Positions 12,216 to 25,335 of a stretch of 64,000 nt of DNA are shown here, piece by piece. How positions within the stretch are numbered: the stretch's first letter is position 1; every line of letters starts with the position of its first letter. Below the pieces are notes generated by a model. The model did not search any database. It was not told the DNA's origin and was given only the letters and a program-made list of their open reading frames with translations. The stretch comes from Phoronis australis (lineage: Eukaryota > Phoronida > Phoronidae), in assembly GCA_002633005.1 (NCBI GenBank), contig NMRA01000062.1, positions 543,981 to 607,980 on the forward strand, in the 5' to 3' direction. Position numbers and translations under genes: made by a program.

Positions 12216-13623
12216 CATTAAACCTCGATTAAGTCGGACGCTTCAGTAGAATCTTCCCTCAATTCGGACAAAATTCCGTGGAACGGTTGACCTAGCATTA
12301 AGTCCTTAACAAAGTCCTACTTGTAAGTTGGATCTCCTCTCAACTCGGAAGAAATTTGAAGAACATTGAATTGTTGACAAAATTCACCCTTTTTACCTCG
12401 CTTAGGTCAGAGTCCGTCGCATAAACTTTTTTCTCCTAAAAAATCGCCAAACGTGTATGTACATGTTTGACCTTTAATAAGTTACTGACAGCTCGCGTAA
12501 ACCGTAACTGCACGTGGAGTCTTAGCTGATACAGTGTATATCCAGCATGACAAAGTAACCCTATTGTAATCCTAACCCTGAAAGTATACCCTTTCCTAAG
12601 GATTCGGAAATGGCAAAGAGAAATTTGTCAAAGAAGGGAATCTGGTCGTGATAAACCCACCCATCTGAGGGGCATGTATCATATACACCAGCTTCGTTCC
12701 CAAGCCTCAAGATGGCGCTGAGGCTTGGTTATGGGAACACCTTTTTACGGAAATCGCCGGAATATCACGAGTAATATTTTGAAAATTTCTGCAGTTTGAT
12801 ACAAAAGTGAAAACTAATGGTATATTGCAGCAATTTAGGTCTAATTGTTGCAAAATTGACTCGAAAACAGATTGGTTTCTATGATACTATTAACAAAAAA
12901 AGAATTGAAAATAAGCATGCGCGGAATAACCTTTATTTCAAACGATAACCGAAACAATGCTTTCTGCTTCATGATTAGCAGCAACAACGGATGTGGAAAT
13001 AACTAAAAGCTACCTTTGTTTTACTGACATCAAGAAAGCGGCCAGTCATTGCGCAGAAGGTAATTCTCATAATTTTAAGCTTCAAATGGCTAAACCGTGG
13101 CTTGGGAAAGAGGCTGCGCCGTTTACGTCGCCTGTGTAAGAACCCATCAGCTATGAGTTACACGTGCGAAAGCCCTCAGGCCTCGTTAATCTCCAGTAGT
13201 TGTCGGCAAACTGCATACCATTGTTCAGTTGTGAGCTAAAAACTAAGCCAAGAAGTTTGATGATTTACCCAAGTTCGCGGACTCTGTGATACATGCAGTT
13301 ATTCCAATTTCAATTGTGCAAACTGCGCTGTCGGAGAGGCCTTCGCGGTGAAGGCGTGATGGCTAACAAAGTCAGCGACGTCGGCGTTGCTTTGGGTAAA
13401 CATGTGGTCGAAAAAAAAACGATGACAAGTACAGTAAGCAAACATTCGTTTGTTAATTTTAAGTACCCCACTAGCTAAAAATGATTAAGGCCTGGCTAAT
13501 AATCACTGTAGTGGGCATAACCTCAGAGGTCAAACTCGTAGTTGGATCAATCTCCAGACAAGTCGGAAGTCGCTTATCTCGGAGGAAATCTCCCGTTGGA
13601 TCCGAGTTAACTGAGGTTGACTG
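12216..13623. mobile_element. Pogo/Tc1-like non-autonomous DNA transposon
   Basis: The left end CATTAAACCTCGATTAAGTC and the reverse complement of the right end, CAGTCAACCTCAGTTAACTC, agree at 15 of 20 positions. Each is bounded by a TA dinucleotide (12214-12215 and 13624-13625), the target used by this superfamily. TCGGA / TCCGA motifs recur inside both ends. No transposase or CENP-B-like frame is recognisable. Confidence 0.55.
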
Positions 13624-13625
13624 TA

Positions 13626-14357
13626 TTGTAGTGCAGGCTACCAGGTGTCACTGAATGCATTTAAGCTCAAAATTAAGTATTTTCAAATAATTTCAGTTTT
13701 GTTCTTCCAATAAGTTATTATCAAATATTTTAAGTGCATGTTTAATTTTAACTTTTCTTATGCCATTTTGTTAGCCACATTTTCATTATTTTCGTTCCCA
13801 TGGAGCCGCAGTACTGTTATTTCGAATAAGTTTTTTCCAAAGTCCAGCATTTTGATTCAGTCTTGAACTATCGTCAGGGTTACAAAATGAATCAAAAAAA
13901 CTTATTACAACCCAAAGTTACTTTGAAACGCACAGCTCAAAATCAATTATTTGAAAGAACAACAAATGAGCAACGCATGTGGTGATCTGACACACTATTT
14001 CTCAAACCCTGCAAATGTTTTTAGAACAAATGCGTAGTTTTTTTTTTAAATATTGCATGTAAAATATGAGCACAACCCAGAAATCACTTTTGCATTATAG
14101 GCAGGTTCTCATTCTTTTCCTTGTATTCATTCAATATTAAGACCGAGGTCAATGGAGTAGGAGACATCTTTGTGCAATGCTCGATTGTCAGCCAGTAAAG
14201 CCAGGATCTCGGGTCTCCGAAACGGGACACCGAAGCTCAAATCACTGAGCCAAACGGCGTGAGGACTTCCGAGATAAAGTAAAGCATAATAATTTTCCTA
14301 AATAGTGGTGAAGTTTATGTCATTGCCAAACCGTGCATAGCATCTCGTCCAGTGTAT

Positions 14358-14360
<3 letters not shown>
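13626..14360. other. No recognisable gene
   Basis: AT-rich sequence without identified features. Confidence 0.4.

Positions 14361-14402
<42 letters not shown>
14361..14402 (+). repeat. (GT)n microsatellite
   Basis: About 21 uninterrupted GT units. Confidence 0.98.
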
Positions 14403-14405
<3 letters not shown>

Positions 14406-15039
14406 AGTGCGTGTGGGATTGGGACCATGTCTGAAATGCTAGCATACTATTTCCCCTTTCACGGAAAATGTTGGTAACAGAACAATGACAAGATTATAGT
14501 AATTATAATGTATTTATCCTGGAACAAAAATTCCCACTGGTATGTCACTGATTCATTCAACACCATTTTGTGAGCCTTGTGCATCATCAAAATATATGGG
14601 GAAATAAAATATATAAAATTATAATTTCCATTATTATACAATAGAATGCTTCGCATTATATACCATTTCGAAATAATTTCATGGAATAGTCGGTTTAACT
14701 TGGATTGTGAATGATTTACACAATTCCTCGTGTTTTTTCCAAGTAATAGGCCTACCACAAAATAATTCTACAGGTAGGCGGTGGACGTCATTCACCTTTC
14801 AATAGCAAAGCAATAAAATAACATCGTGCACAAAACCCCTGATGGTGATTCAATTCAAACTGTGGGAAGAGAGAGACATAAGATGCCATCTATTGGTTCG
14901 CGGTTTATGGGATATTCATAACGATAACAACGCTGGCCGGTATGCTGCTGCCCTGTTGACGGTATCAATCACTCAGTTTTCTAAGCCAATGACATTGAAT
15001 TATTCCCACAATATTTTATAATTAGTAAAATTCTTACCT

Positions 15040-15090
15040 TCGTTGGTCTGTTGATCTGCCGCCGGAACTAATTTTCGCCATTATACGATC
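15040..15090 (-). CDS. Possible first coding exon, minus strand
   Basis: On the minus strand ATGGATCGTATAATGGCGAA opens a frame (MDRIMAKISSGGRSTDQR) that runs into a strong donor, AAG|GTAAGAAT. The second ATG has a good start context (ATAATGGCG). The frame is also open upstream to 15246. No family is recognised; support is only the donor and context. Confidence 0.3.
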
Positions 15091-15249
15091 CATTCGGAAC
15101 GGAAATGATGCAGTGCTGTTACAGTTCACGACCGCTGACTCAAATTCCGACGTGCCTGAATTAGTCCAAGCGCCCTGACGTGTTAACGCAATCATTGAAG
15201 AAACCTCATCTATTCGCCTTGTGCCTGTCAACAGGATGCCTTTCACAAA

Positions 15250-16420
15250 AAGACATCATCAGCCCAAGACAAATTCGGTGGGTGCCTTTCATTAAAACAT
15301 AGTACGCCATGTACTCCACCGAAAACCACTAAACAGACATGCACGATTACCACGCAGTTTTTGAAATTCATGAAGATGTACGTGCCCGGCAGCAGCCTTT
15401 GTGGTCTGGAATTGGGCCTCATCTGCTAGATAATTAGATTGATGTGAAACAAGACAACTGCATGTCTCTTACGTGATTAAGAAACAGAAACAGAAACACG
15501 GAAACGGATGTATTACCTGCTGTGAAACGTTTTTTGCATCTGAGGTTGTATACCTAAGGTTACGGAATTAATCAATGGCTCTTTGTTTCAGTAAAAGGAC
15601 ATACATGAGCTTCTCAACTGTGTGTCAGGAATGGGCTGACACTGTTCTGAGTTTAATTATTTTATTCTATTGTTCTGTTTGTGTTCTAGCAAAAAGTAAT
15701 TGATTGGCATGACCCTGAGGTCAGCACAGTAATGAACGTACTTTGTTTACCAAAGAATAGTTTAGAACATTCTAGAAGATTCTATCATGCCAGTGATTGA
15801 TGTAATCTGAAACATTGTAGAGCCTACTATATGTTTGTAGAGTGATTGGGTAGATTCTGGAAAGTTCTAGAATGTGCTTGGTGTGGTAGAATATTGTAAC
15901 TGATTATAAATCCAAAGGCACGAGTTTGTGGCAGTCACTTGAAAGTTAGTTACAATTGAGTTACTGTTGAGTCGCAGTGACCATCCCTTTAGAGGACACC
16001 TTTTTCGAAGAGTTTGAACAACCAGATGCCAAACAAAAAGGCATGGCGAACCTTTTACAATACTGTGGCAAACAATAAAAAACAAGGACCATTGATATAA
16101 TGATAAATTACGATGTAAACTCTTCAAAATATGACATAAGCAATGAATTTGAAAAAGCAGCCGATACCCAGCCATTCACGTCACTGACAAATCAGCCAAT
16201 CAGCGATTGCTTCAGGATTCAGTGTTTTGACCATGAATACGAATCGGTTTTTGCTTGGCGCGCAAGTCGGGCAAATGTGAGTTTTATTTGTATGTTGGAA
16301 CCGATTAACTGCAACATTATTTTGACTACAGTCCCCTTTTAAGCATATGTTGTCGATAACATTTTTCTTTATTTTTGCAATGCTCAACAATGCCATCTGT
16401 AATGCCTGGTCGGTTTCGTC
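15250..16420. other. No clear gene; possible tail of the helicase relic on the minus strand
   Basis: Minus-strand frames at 15867-16396 lie directly downstream of the helicase motifs. One contains a zinc-knuckle-like THICPTCAPSK, but homology is not clear. Confidence 0.3.
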
Positions 16421-16426
16421 GAATGC

Positions 16427-16945
16427 CTATATTGCTGTTAAACAGTAATACATAGTAGGGCTGCTTGGAAGGCCATCACATCCGGCACGTCCTGTGTCTT
16501 GAAAGTATTTCTCAATAGATGTTAGAGGTTTCCAGTGAATTGTGTGTCGGACATGTTTGGTATTAAGTCCCATTCCTAGTGCCACTGTGGCAAGACTACA
16601 CGAATCTTGCGCTGTGGTTTGCATATTCCTGTCACAATCATTTTTTGTGCTCTCGATGTGTACCATACTCGGTGATACTGTGCAAACAGTAGGCTTTCTG
16701 GTACTGGTGGACCAACATATTGGTCTTTTCCGACGTATGACTCAAAGAATGATTTATACTAGGCCACCGGTCCCTTATACATACAGTGGCGCTATACTGT
16801 CAGTCTTCTCACAATTCAACATCCAAGATTGAGCAAGAATACCTAATGTCACTGGTGTCAGTATATGTTACGGTGAGTGGATACTCCATCTTTCTTTTAT
16901 TGAGGCCCTCAGTCATTGGACGTAAAACTGTCTGCATGGGGATGC
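16427..16945 (-). pseudogene. RecQ-type helicase C-terminal fragment, decayed
   Basis: Minus-strand frames in order: YPLTVTYTDTSDIRYS; then YVGPPVPESLLFAQYH in a shifted frame; then ATVALGMGLNTKHVRHTIHW and FQDTGRAGCDGLPSSPTMYY. These match the second helicase core domain of RecQ-like proteins, where motif VI is normally Q..GRAGRDG. Here the last Arg is Cys. At least two frameshifts separate the blocks and no motif I-III part is seen, so it is a broken fragment. Such helicase-like copies are common in repeat-rich invertebrate genomes; whether this came from a host gene or a transposon is unknown. Confidence 0.7.
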
Positions 16946-17009
16946 TCTTCTGTTTGAGTTGATGGTGGACGCTGGATTTTATGGTATTTAATGTTTGGTC
17001 CATCAGGAG

Positions 17010-17738
17010 TTTTAGCTATTATAGGTTGTGGATTCTTCAGATGTAGGGTGTGTATTGTCTTGGTTTGGTCTGCAGGTGGCGTTGTGTTGTTGCCAAGAAC
17101 ACAATCACAGAAACTTTAGGCAAACCAGCTAATATGTTGTCGTCGATGCGACTAAAGTCCTTTCGAAAGTATGTCCCCCTGAAAAATATCTCAGTAATAA
17201 GTAAATATGTGATTTGATGTCATAAAGCTTCGTGTAAAATAACTGCATGCGTGTTTCCAGGGGGTTTCGATCGAAGAGTAATATTTTTAATTCGGGTTAG
17301 TCTGATACCTACCAAGCGAACTTGTTCCGTATGATGAGACGTTGTTATTGTTTGCATATGTTTTTGAAAATATAAATGGTGTCACGAGATCATGAAATAT
17401 TACAATATTGTGTCTTTAGCAATGCTTTTATATAAACATTTAAATGTAAAATGTTAAAGATTTGGGATTTCCTACATATAATTCAGGTTGAGAATGCATG
17501 CCTGCATGACGTTATCTGTACATTTGTTACTGTGATAACAGTATGATAAACAGTGTTACTCGATCAAAAATCAGAACTTAAAGGGCAATGTTGACAGTAA
17601 AGTGATTCATGAAAACTGATTTTAATGATGTGAATTCCCGAGCTGTACCCCAATTTTTTGTAGTTTAGAGTGATCTAAAAGGACTGCTGGGTTGACTCTT
17701 AATTCCAGATTGTTGTGTCTTCTGTCTTTTGGTTAGCT

Positions 17739-17740
<2 letters not shown>
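17010..17740. other. No recognisable gene
   Basis: Nothing identified. Confidence 0.4.

Positions 17741-17741
<1 letters not shown>

Positions 17742-17778
<37 letters not shown>
17742..17778 (+). repeat. (GT)n microsatellite
   Basis: About 18 GT units. Confidence 0.97.
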
Positions 17779-17779
<1 letters not shown>

Positions 17780-17780
<1 letters not shown>

Positions 17781-20700
17781 TATTACTGTTTTCTATTGTT
17801 TCTATAATAATTCATTTGTTCCATGTTTACCTGTTGCCCAGACGCCGATTTTGTTAACTTTATAATACTATTATCTGTAATATTTACCTTGTTAAAGGAC
17901 CCAATCCAATACTTCGTGTTGCTAACAGCGGACAGAGTAGTTACAAATTGTCTCATTCTTGGCGGACTGTCCCACTTTTAAAATTTTTTCCGCCATCCCG
18001 GTTTTTGACACACGACCAAAGTGACAATACTATTATACACTATTGCAATTTCCCACGCGACATAGCCATATTTTCCCGGTTGACTAAAAAGGAAAGCACA
18101 TGACGTTTCATGGGTTTTTGCGGCTCCTGCAATTTCCCATTCAACTATAAAAACAACAACAAATAAGACTCTTTCGTGAATTGTTGAGTGTTACCGTACG
18201 TATCCCATTCGACAATATACGCCAGATGTCCAGCTTTCTATCCTGATGTCCGGCTTTTCTATTAGTCAGTTTTTTTCGTTCTTGAGCGTTGACCGTGACA
18301 AATGTGCAACAGGTGTTCAAAATAACATTGTCTCTTTTTATGAATATTCAGAGTCCACGTTCTTTAGTCATGCCTCAGTAACATAACAATCGTAAAAATA
18401 TGTTCCTATGTCTCTTGTTTACGGTAACATACACTGCACGTATCAGGATCACTAACTTTTACTCTCTGAAGAAAGGAGTCTGTTTCTAAACTTATATGGA
18501 AAGTCCCACACTGCAAACAACGTGGTGAGCTATCCGTAGTAGATCTCAAAGCTACGTGATAGATGTTGGCCCTTTTTATCTATCAGAAAACGTTATCTGT
18601 AAATTTCGTATAGATACTCGGAGTAGTTAATCGCATTTTTCGTAAATGCCACTGCATTCTAAATTTTTACTGAGCAATTAGATTGCATCAAACGGCACCA
18701 AAAGTTCAATTAATTATAATACATAAAAGTGTATAATTTTTAATACCGGGCTAAATTGTTCACAGCGAGTGTGATGGATCCATATTCCAAAACCTTTGTC
18801 TTTATTGTGTAGAAAACCTTTCAATCATTGAAATCATTTCCCTAATAGTTTAATTTTGTCATTCATATAGCCTCTCTGATTCATTTCCCTCGTTTATGTT
18901 TCAACTACACCATGCTATTTTCCGAATTTTGGTAGCACTTTTGGTTTTTAGAATTAAAAAATATTTTGAAACCAATCACGTATGCGAAATGATAATTACT
19001 TTTGAATTAAAGGATTTATCTTTTGCTTCTGGTACAGTCTTCAAGAGCTGACAAAGGCCTTTTTAACGACATGGGATTTGGTTGCAATTCGGAGTTGCGA
19101 AAGGTTTTAATGGCAATAAATTCCATAACAAGTTCACACACCGGGACGATCGACTGCAAATAACTATCACGCATGCGCGGCGCAACCGCGAGATCGGAGT
19201 TGGCGTTCCAGGGCTAGAGTACTGTGCCATGAAGAATATGACTTTTGCATATGAGACAAGCTGAGCCGACAGCGTCGAATTGCGCCAAGCGGCACTTTCA
19301 AGGCACCTGTAAACGAGAAGGGAAGTAATAAAAGGTACCCATAAATATTAAAAACTACAAGTAAATAAAAACCCGGTAAAAATTAGACAATTAAATATAA
19401 ACAGGTCTTGCATCATAAAACCGTAGAAACCAACTTTAAGTCATGTTTACGTACCGTCATCAAGTTGGTCTCAAATTGTCCCTCATTCAAACTGGATGCT
19501 ATTACAGGCTTTCGAAAGAACTAACATCTCTTTATTGCTTGAGACGAGGCCCTAAAAGTTGGCATGCCATGGCACATCCTTTTGTGCACGACCACGGTAA
19601 CAAGGAATACATGTATGCTTGTAGCGTTTCTAAATCTTTGCAAACCCACAAATCACTTCTAACGAACAATTTGAAATTAATTTCATAAGGACAAAGTGGT
19701 CTAATCAAAAGCATATTTTCACATACCAAATTTGGAAAGGTTCGGTCAAAGGATCGCGGCGAAGCTAGAGTGCAGCAAGCATCATTCGACAAATGACCGT
19801 CACAGCGCCCTCTTGCGTCCGATATTGTTCTGCGTCTCCGCGCACATGTCATCAGTGAAGTCAACAGGTTGGAATCCGGTAGCCTTACTGTTGTGCAATT
19901 TTGCGGAATGTCACTTCCGAAAACATTTAATATTATTCTAAATGGAAGGACTAACGAAGAACTGACTGATATGGACACAGTAGAAACGTCAACAATGTTA
20001 TGAAAAAGTGTTCCAGAATACAAATTCCACATTCCGGCTAAACACCCCTTTAGTTTTGTTGGCTTTTGATAATGGCGTTACGGAGGGGGCTAGGCCATCG
20101 ACACGTTTACAATTTCGGTACGTTGTTTTCGTGAAGAAAACACGGAAATTCACCTGGCTGAGTTACGGAGAAAAATACGACGCTGCATATGTGCTTCTGT
20201 TAAGTTCGTAATCAGTAAATGCTACGATATGAGAAACAAAAATACACTTGCAGGCCTCGACTGTACCTGTTCTTAGCCCGTTCCTCCCCGTCGACAACAG
20301 CTATGAAGTCCAGTATTCAAACATTTTGCCCCCCCCCCAATTTACGAAAACTTTCAATGTCTTATGGGTTTAAATCCCCTCAACTTCAGATGGAAGCCCC
20401 ATGGTGCTAAGATCTCAATTTGCTTTGTGGATCTACGGTATCAGATGCGCCTTTCCAAGAACAAAATCAACAGATAGACGTAGTATCAGATAAGGTAAAT
20501 GATTCTGAACCAAGCTGAGGTAGCGGTGAAGAATCATCCAGCACTGTCGGCGTAGTTTGGTTTGCTGCCGAAGCGTTTTCTTTTCGATCGTGTATCCTGA
20601 AACCCTGGATACGCAGCTAGACTTCAGTCATTAACGTCTATGATTGCATTGCACGATGTTAAATGTCCTGCTATGAACTATTGAAACAGTTAACCGTCTA

Positions 20701-23240
20701 ATTTACCCATGTTTGAATTGGCCAAAAACTGTAACCAAATGACGTAATGTAGGAGATGGGGTAGGCCAGAAACTGCCCGTGTAAACGTCAACTCCGGTAG
20801 AAAAGCCGAATGTTCAACGTAAATTGCAGACATATTCTGCGGAAAGTCCTGTACAGAACATGGTGTTTTCTACTCCCGCGTCATTTAAAATAGAATTGGT
20901 TCGTGACGATGTTGTGCGTGTACGTGTAAATAGACACATTAACGTACAAGAATTCTCCTACAACTTACGTTGGTAGAGCGTACTGAAATCAAGAAAATCT
21001 GGGGCCGAGACGGGGTCCAAATCTAATTTCAACGTTAAAATCTTCTTTATGGCCCAGGAAACGGCATTACTTTTTTGCCCATCGCTGCCTGAACGGGAAC
21101 TTCAAATTTTTTTTCAGTTTTCAAATATTTACTCTCCTCTTGCAAGCAAAATTGCAAAACATGAGAAAGGAAACCAGCAAGAGCAGCATAGGCTATCCTG
21201 ACTGATCAAGAGGTAACACTCCAGGATGTTATTCAACGAGGTTAACAAAAGATTGAAAATTGATGTCATTTTGAACAAATTTTTGTGAAAACTTATAATT
21301 TTTGGCCAGTATGATCTGTAAGTTAAGAACACAATTTCCAAGCTGAGTATTTTTCTGACTCCAAACCAAACAGTTACTTTGTATAAAGGAAGACCAACAT
21401 GATATATTTGTTTTAACCATTCGGGGAACTTCAGAAATTGGTGGCGATAGCAGACCTAAACTGTTTGCGACGAAGGAGCACCGCTCATCCGGCCGAGATT
21501 TAACCGGAAGTTACTGGCAGCCATAATTTTAAAGAATTCGATGTACTGGCTGACAGGACTATTACGTGTATATTACGTTGAACTTGTCACATCAATAAAC
21601 GAAGCATTAAATGCGGGTGGATTTATTTCGTGTGACGACCGTTTTTAATTGATTTTTATGCTATAGTTTCGAATCTGACGATATCTTTCAAAAGTAATAG
21701 TCGTGTTGTTCACCGGTAACTATCGCAGACAGGCTACATGTAATGCTGAGGTGTTAAGGCCGCTAGTCTAGATAGTGGCCTTGGTCGGATTGTTCGCGAA
21801 GGTCACGCCTCAGTATTTTTGTAAAGCTCACCTCACTATCGACACCAGTTGTGACGTAGGCTTCTCATAAATTTTTTATGGAAAAGGTTTAACTCGGTTT
21901 TATGGATACCAGCAAGACTTTGCGCTAATGACTTCTGGTGTTTTAGTTTCGAAGTGAATTTTGATTGGATTGGAATTAAAGGCATCTCCTTTTGAGACAC
22001 TTTTAACAGCGGTATTTTACACAAGTAATTCCAATTACATACAATCGGTCACTCTATTACTTAAGTGCAATGTGAAATCGTGTTTAATGATTCTTTGCCA
22101 CATGTACAGAACGCGCAGAGTCTATTCTAACCGCCTGTTCAACGTGTATCAAATGTTCGAATGTACAGAAGCCTGACGTAGGGCACGGGAAAGGAAGGCT
22201 CTTGACCCCTTATCACTGCGTCTTGTATATTTGCACTAAGCATGTCGAAATCGGCTTAATTTGTTACGTTTTTGTAAACGTTGCCGATTTCAGGTGACAA
22301 CATACATGTACAAACAGTTATTCAAGCCTAGGCCGTAGGGAGGGTGGGGCGTCGTATGTTTCACCGTCAGTGAAAGCAGTTGGTGGCGATTGGGGTGTTT
22401 TGAAATTTGTGACGAATGCAGAGTGTAGAAATTTCAGTAAGACATCGGAGAAGGGATTGGAAATAGCAACAACTGAATGGGAGGGGTTGACGAAAATGAA
22501 ATTGTATGTGTCCGGAATAGTTTTTAACTTCTGGTGCCAGGTTTCAGTTGCTCTCTAATATGTTAGTATGGATTGTCATTTATAAGTGTCGGCAAGCAAA
22601 AATAAACAGTGCTCTGTTCACGAATAGTCACAACTAGTATTGACTTCCGTTTTGTAACCGATTAAATATGCCGTGACCCGTTCCGCAACGCAGAGTCAAG
22701 TCCTTTTTTAGAGTGATCCTTTGTGTTTTACTTACAAAAAATTGCCCTATGCATCTCGCCCCAGACAAGGTCAAATTCATGACGTCACAAGTTCACTATT
22801 ATGTCCTAATTCTTTATTTTGCTCTTAACCCGATTAATTTTGTCAACAAACTAACCTTCTGATTAAGACTGTTTATAATTACGAAATTGGCCTCATCTTG
22901 ATCCTTACTTAAACTAAAAGGGAATCGTTGGCTTTGGTGAAACTGAGATTTATTCCTTATTATTCGAGACCAAGGTTAACATGATCTTGCCGTTACCACT
23001 GATACATGTACGTCACCGTGACGGTGGGCTATGAATTTAAGCACACAAGATAGTTTTATGCAATAAGGAAATGCCACTTCTTCACTACGGATGAGAACCA
23101 CTTCTTATCTGAGTAAACATTTAAAAGTAGAGTATGTGACGTATGTCAATAGTTCTTTTCTTCAGTGACCGCATGCGTGTTTACAGCACTTTCAAAATTC
23201 TCTACAACGGCTAACTTTCAGGTAACGGTGCAAGAACATT
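17780..23240. other. Long stretch without recognisable gene
   Basis: The longest frame (minus, 19532-20032, 166 codons) has no motif and no supporting splice sites. A GC-rich patch with CATGCGCGGCGC lies at about 19172. A 10-bp C tract is at 20330. I recognise no element ends. Confidence 0.35.
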
Positions 23241-23336
23241 TCAAAATGACTTCTTTTTTCGGCTGAAATTATTTTTTTTAAAAATCGACCAAAAATAGAA
23301 CAAAATGACTTCTTTTTTTCGGCTGAAATCATTTGA
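23241..23336 (+). repeat. Short direct duplication (about 35 bp, twice)
   Basis: AAAATGACTTCTTTTTTCGG followed by CTGAAAT(T/C)ATT occurs at about 23243 and again at about 23302, with AAAAATCGACC between. Confidence 0.8.
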
Positions 23337-25124
23337 CAAAATAGACCAACGATTGACCTTTGCTAAGGTCTTCTGCATTCTTTGTTTAGCTGTAATACAG
23401 GGTGAGATTAAAAATGAGATTTCACTAGACGCCCGTCCTGTCATGTGTTTATCATAGTCGTTTTAGTCGTAGTCGTCGTCGTCAACACCAACAAAAACTT
23501 GGTTCTCACAGGATACGACAAGCAGACAAATGCTTGACTTAAGTTTGGGTTGGACAGAAATTTGCGCGAATAGGCCTTTTGCGAGTTTATAACAATAACG
23601 CGAGATTATGTGAGACTTAATTGTGACGTCACGGGAAGTGGGGCAACAGCTTGTCGTTTGGTCATTTGCCCAATACGGTAGCAGAGTGTATTCTGTTATT
23701 GTCTTCGAGTTTTTAGCCGTTTAGTTCGAAAAATGTCCAAAAGCATTGCTGTTATGGCAAATGAACTTCAGATTCGCACTACAATACGTTCTATCGCGTT
23801 CTGTACTAATTTCGTCCCGTGTATTTTAAACGGGCGGTAGGCGAAATCCGCTCACTGATAAAGTTTTCACCTCGTAAAAAATACATTCTACACCTAAAAT
23901 TAGCACCTAAAAGGCTCTTACTTTCTTCAGTGACTCTTTCTGCTTCTAAACATATCTCCGATGAAGCATATATACGGGAATTCAGGTGACTTAGGCGAAG
24001 AATTCCAACTCCACTTTGTGGTTACTGTTAACTTTGTCCGCGCGCGCGATAACCACAATCAAGTATTTCAACTGAGTCAGGTGAGTTTGAGGCAAAGGCT
24101 AGCGCGAGACTGAGCGAAGCGCGAGATCTGGCGCGTGACCTGGCGCGTGACACTTGCAAAATAGCATGAGAAAATATCAAGTGAAATTTGTAAGATTTGT
24201 GTCCCTTGGACTTTTTGTTCGTCAACAGGCGTGATTTCACGTAACTTCCTCAAAATGGCGGCTCTTTAGTGAGAGAAACTCGAGAGAACCGCGAGGTTTT
24301 CATGAATATGCTCAAGTTATTTGTAGACTAAATTGTGTCCAGAGTCAGGGTATGTGTTAATTATAACTTCATGTGCACATATGCATGTTTCATTTGATTT
24401 TATTTGCTGTATTTTGAAGTGAATATCTTTTTATGGGGATACACTATCGCCCCTGTATGCCTGCGCCATTCAGGCCTAGAGCGGGTTAAGTTCCAATTTC
24501 AGTCCGTTCACAGCTTCGCACAACATAACAAGGTCACATTTTCTTCGTCTATTCACAGTTATTCCACGACCCATCTACCACATCTTAAGTTGTTTTAACG
24601 TTTTAAGCGTAAAATTCACCATAAGAACTCCAGTAAGTTTTAGCATGTGTAGCAAAGACTCGGGGCAAAACAAGAGCAATATGGCGGGTTTTGCCCCCTT
24701 TCCGGTGACGTCACAGTAACTAGCGAGAAACTTGCAAGTGAGCTATTCGGATTTTGTCTTCGGTCTTATCTTAGACAAAAATTAATCAAGCCGATATTTG
24801 ACATACAGTAGGTGAGCCTACAACTGGTAGAGAATTCACAAAACTAAGCGAGGCGGTGTGTGAAATACAGTTTTAAGAATAACCTTGTTCTTGATGACGG
24901 AAATTGAGATATATTTACAGCTTGGATACACCCTGATATGGCTGGAAAATACCACTTGATCGCTGCCGCCATAAGTGGAACTGCATTGTTTCGACGGCCT
25001 TTGGCCGATCCTTGAATTGACTCAAGCAAACGTTCTTAAATTTATATGTTCAGGGAATTAGATTGTAAAAAATCACAACGAAATTATGTCTTCAGCAGTT
25101 TACTGCAGTGTCCATTGTCCTAAA
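23337..25124. other. No recognisable gene; promoter-like motifs
   Basis: TGACGTCA (CRE) occurs at 23624 next to CGGGAAGTG, and at 24706 about 20 bp after an ATGGCGGG (YY1-like) site. Another AAAATGGCGGC lies at 24252. No linked exon was found. Confidence 0.3.
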
Positions 25125-25335
25125 TTTTGGTATTGATTTAGATCAAATGTCCAATCTTAAGCCTACTCCATAGCAGACTAATTTTCGGTCTTATTAAAAT
25201 AATCGGCAACATCTTAGACCGATTTCAGTCTTAATATTTTGGTCTTAAAAATTTCATGAATGGGAGCTTAGACCTTTTGATCTTAAATTAGCCAGATTTC
25301 GATCTAAGTTAACACAGAGAAAGTTTCATGAGTGA
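25125..25335. repeat. AT-rich MITE-like repeat
   Basis: Dense alternation of GGTCTTA / TTAGACC and GATCTTAA motifs, with TTTCATGA copies near 25252 and 25325. Similar in style to 2760-2995 and 59773-59986; exact ends not determined. Confidence 0.4.

Noticed and set aside
19532-20032. 166-codon minus-strand frame, the longest outside transposons
   Set aside because: No family motif, no splice signals, and a Met placed by chance; a frame of this length is expected occasionally in 64 kb.
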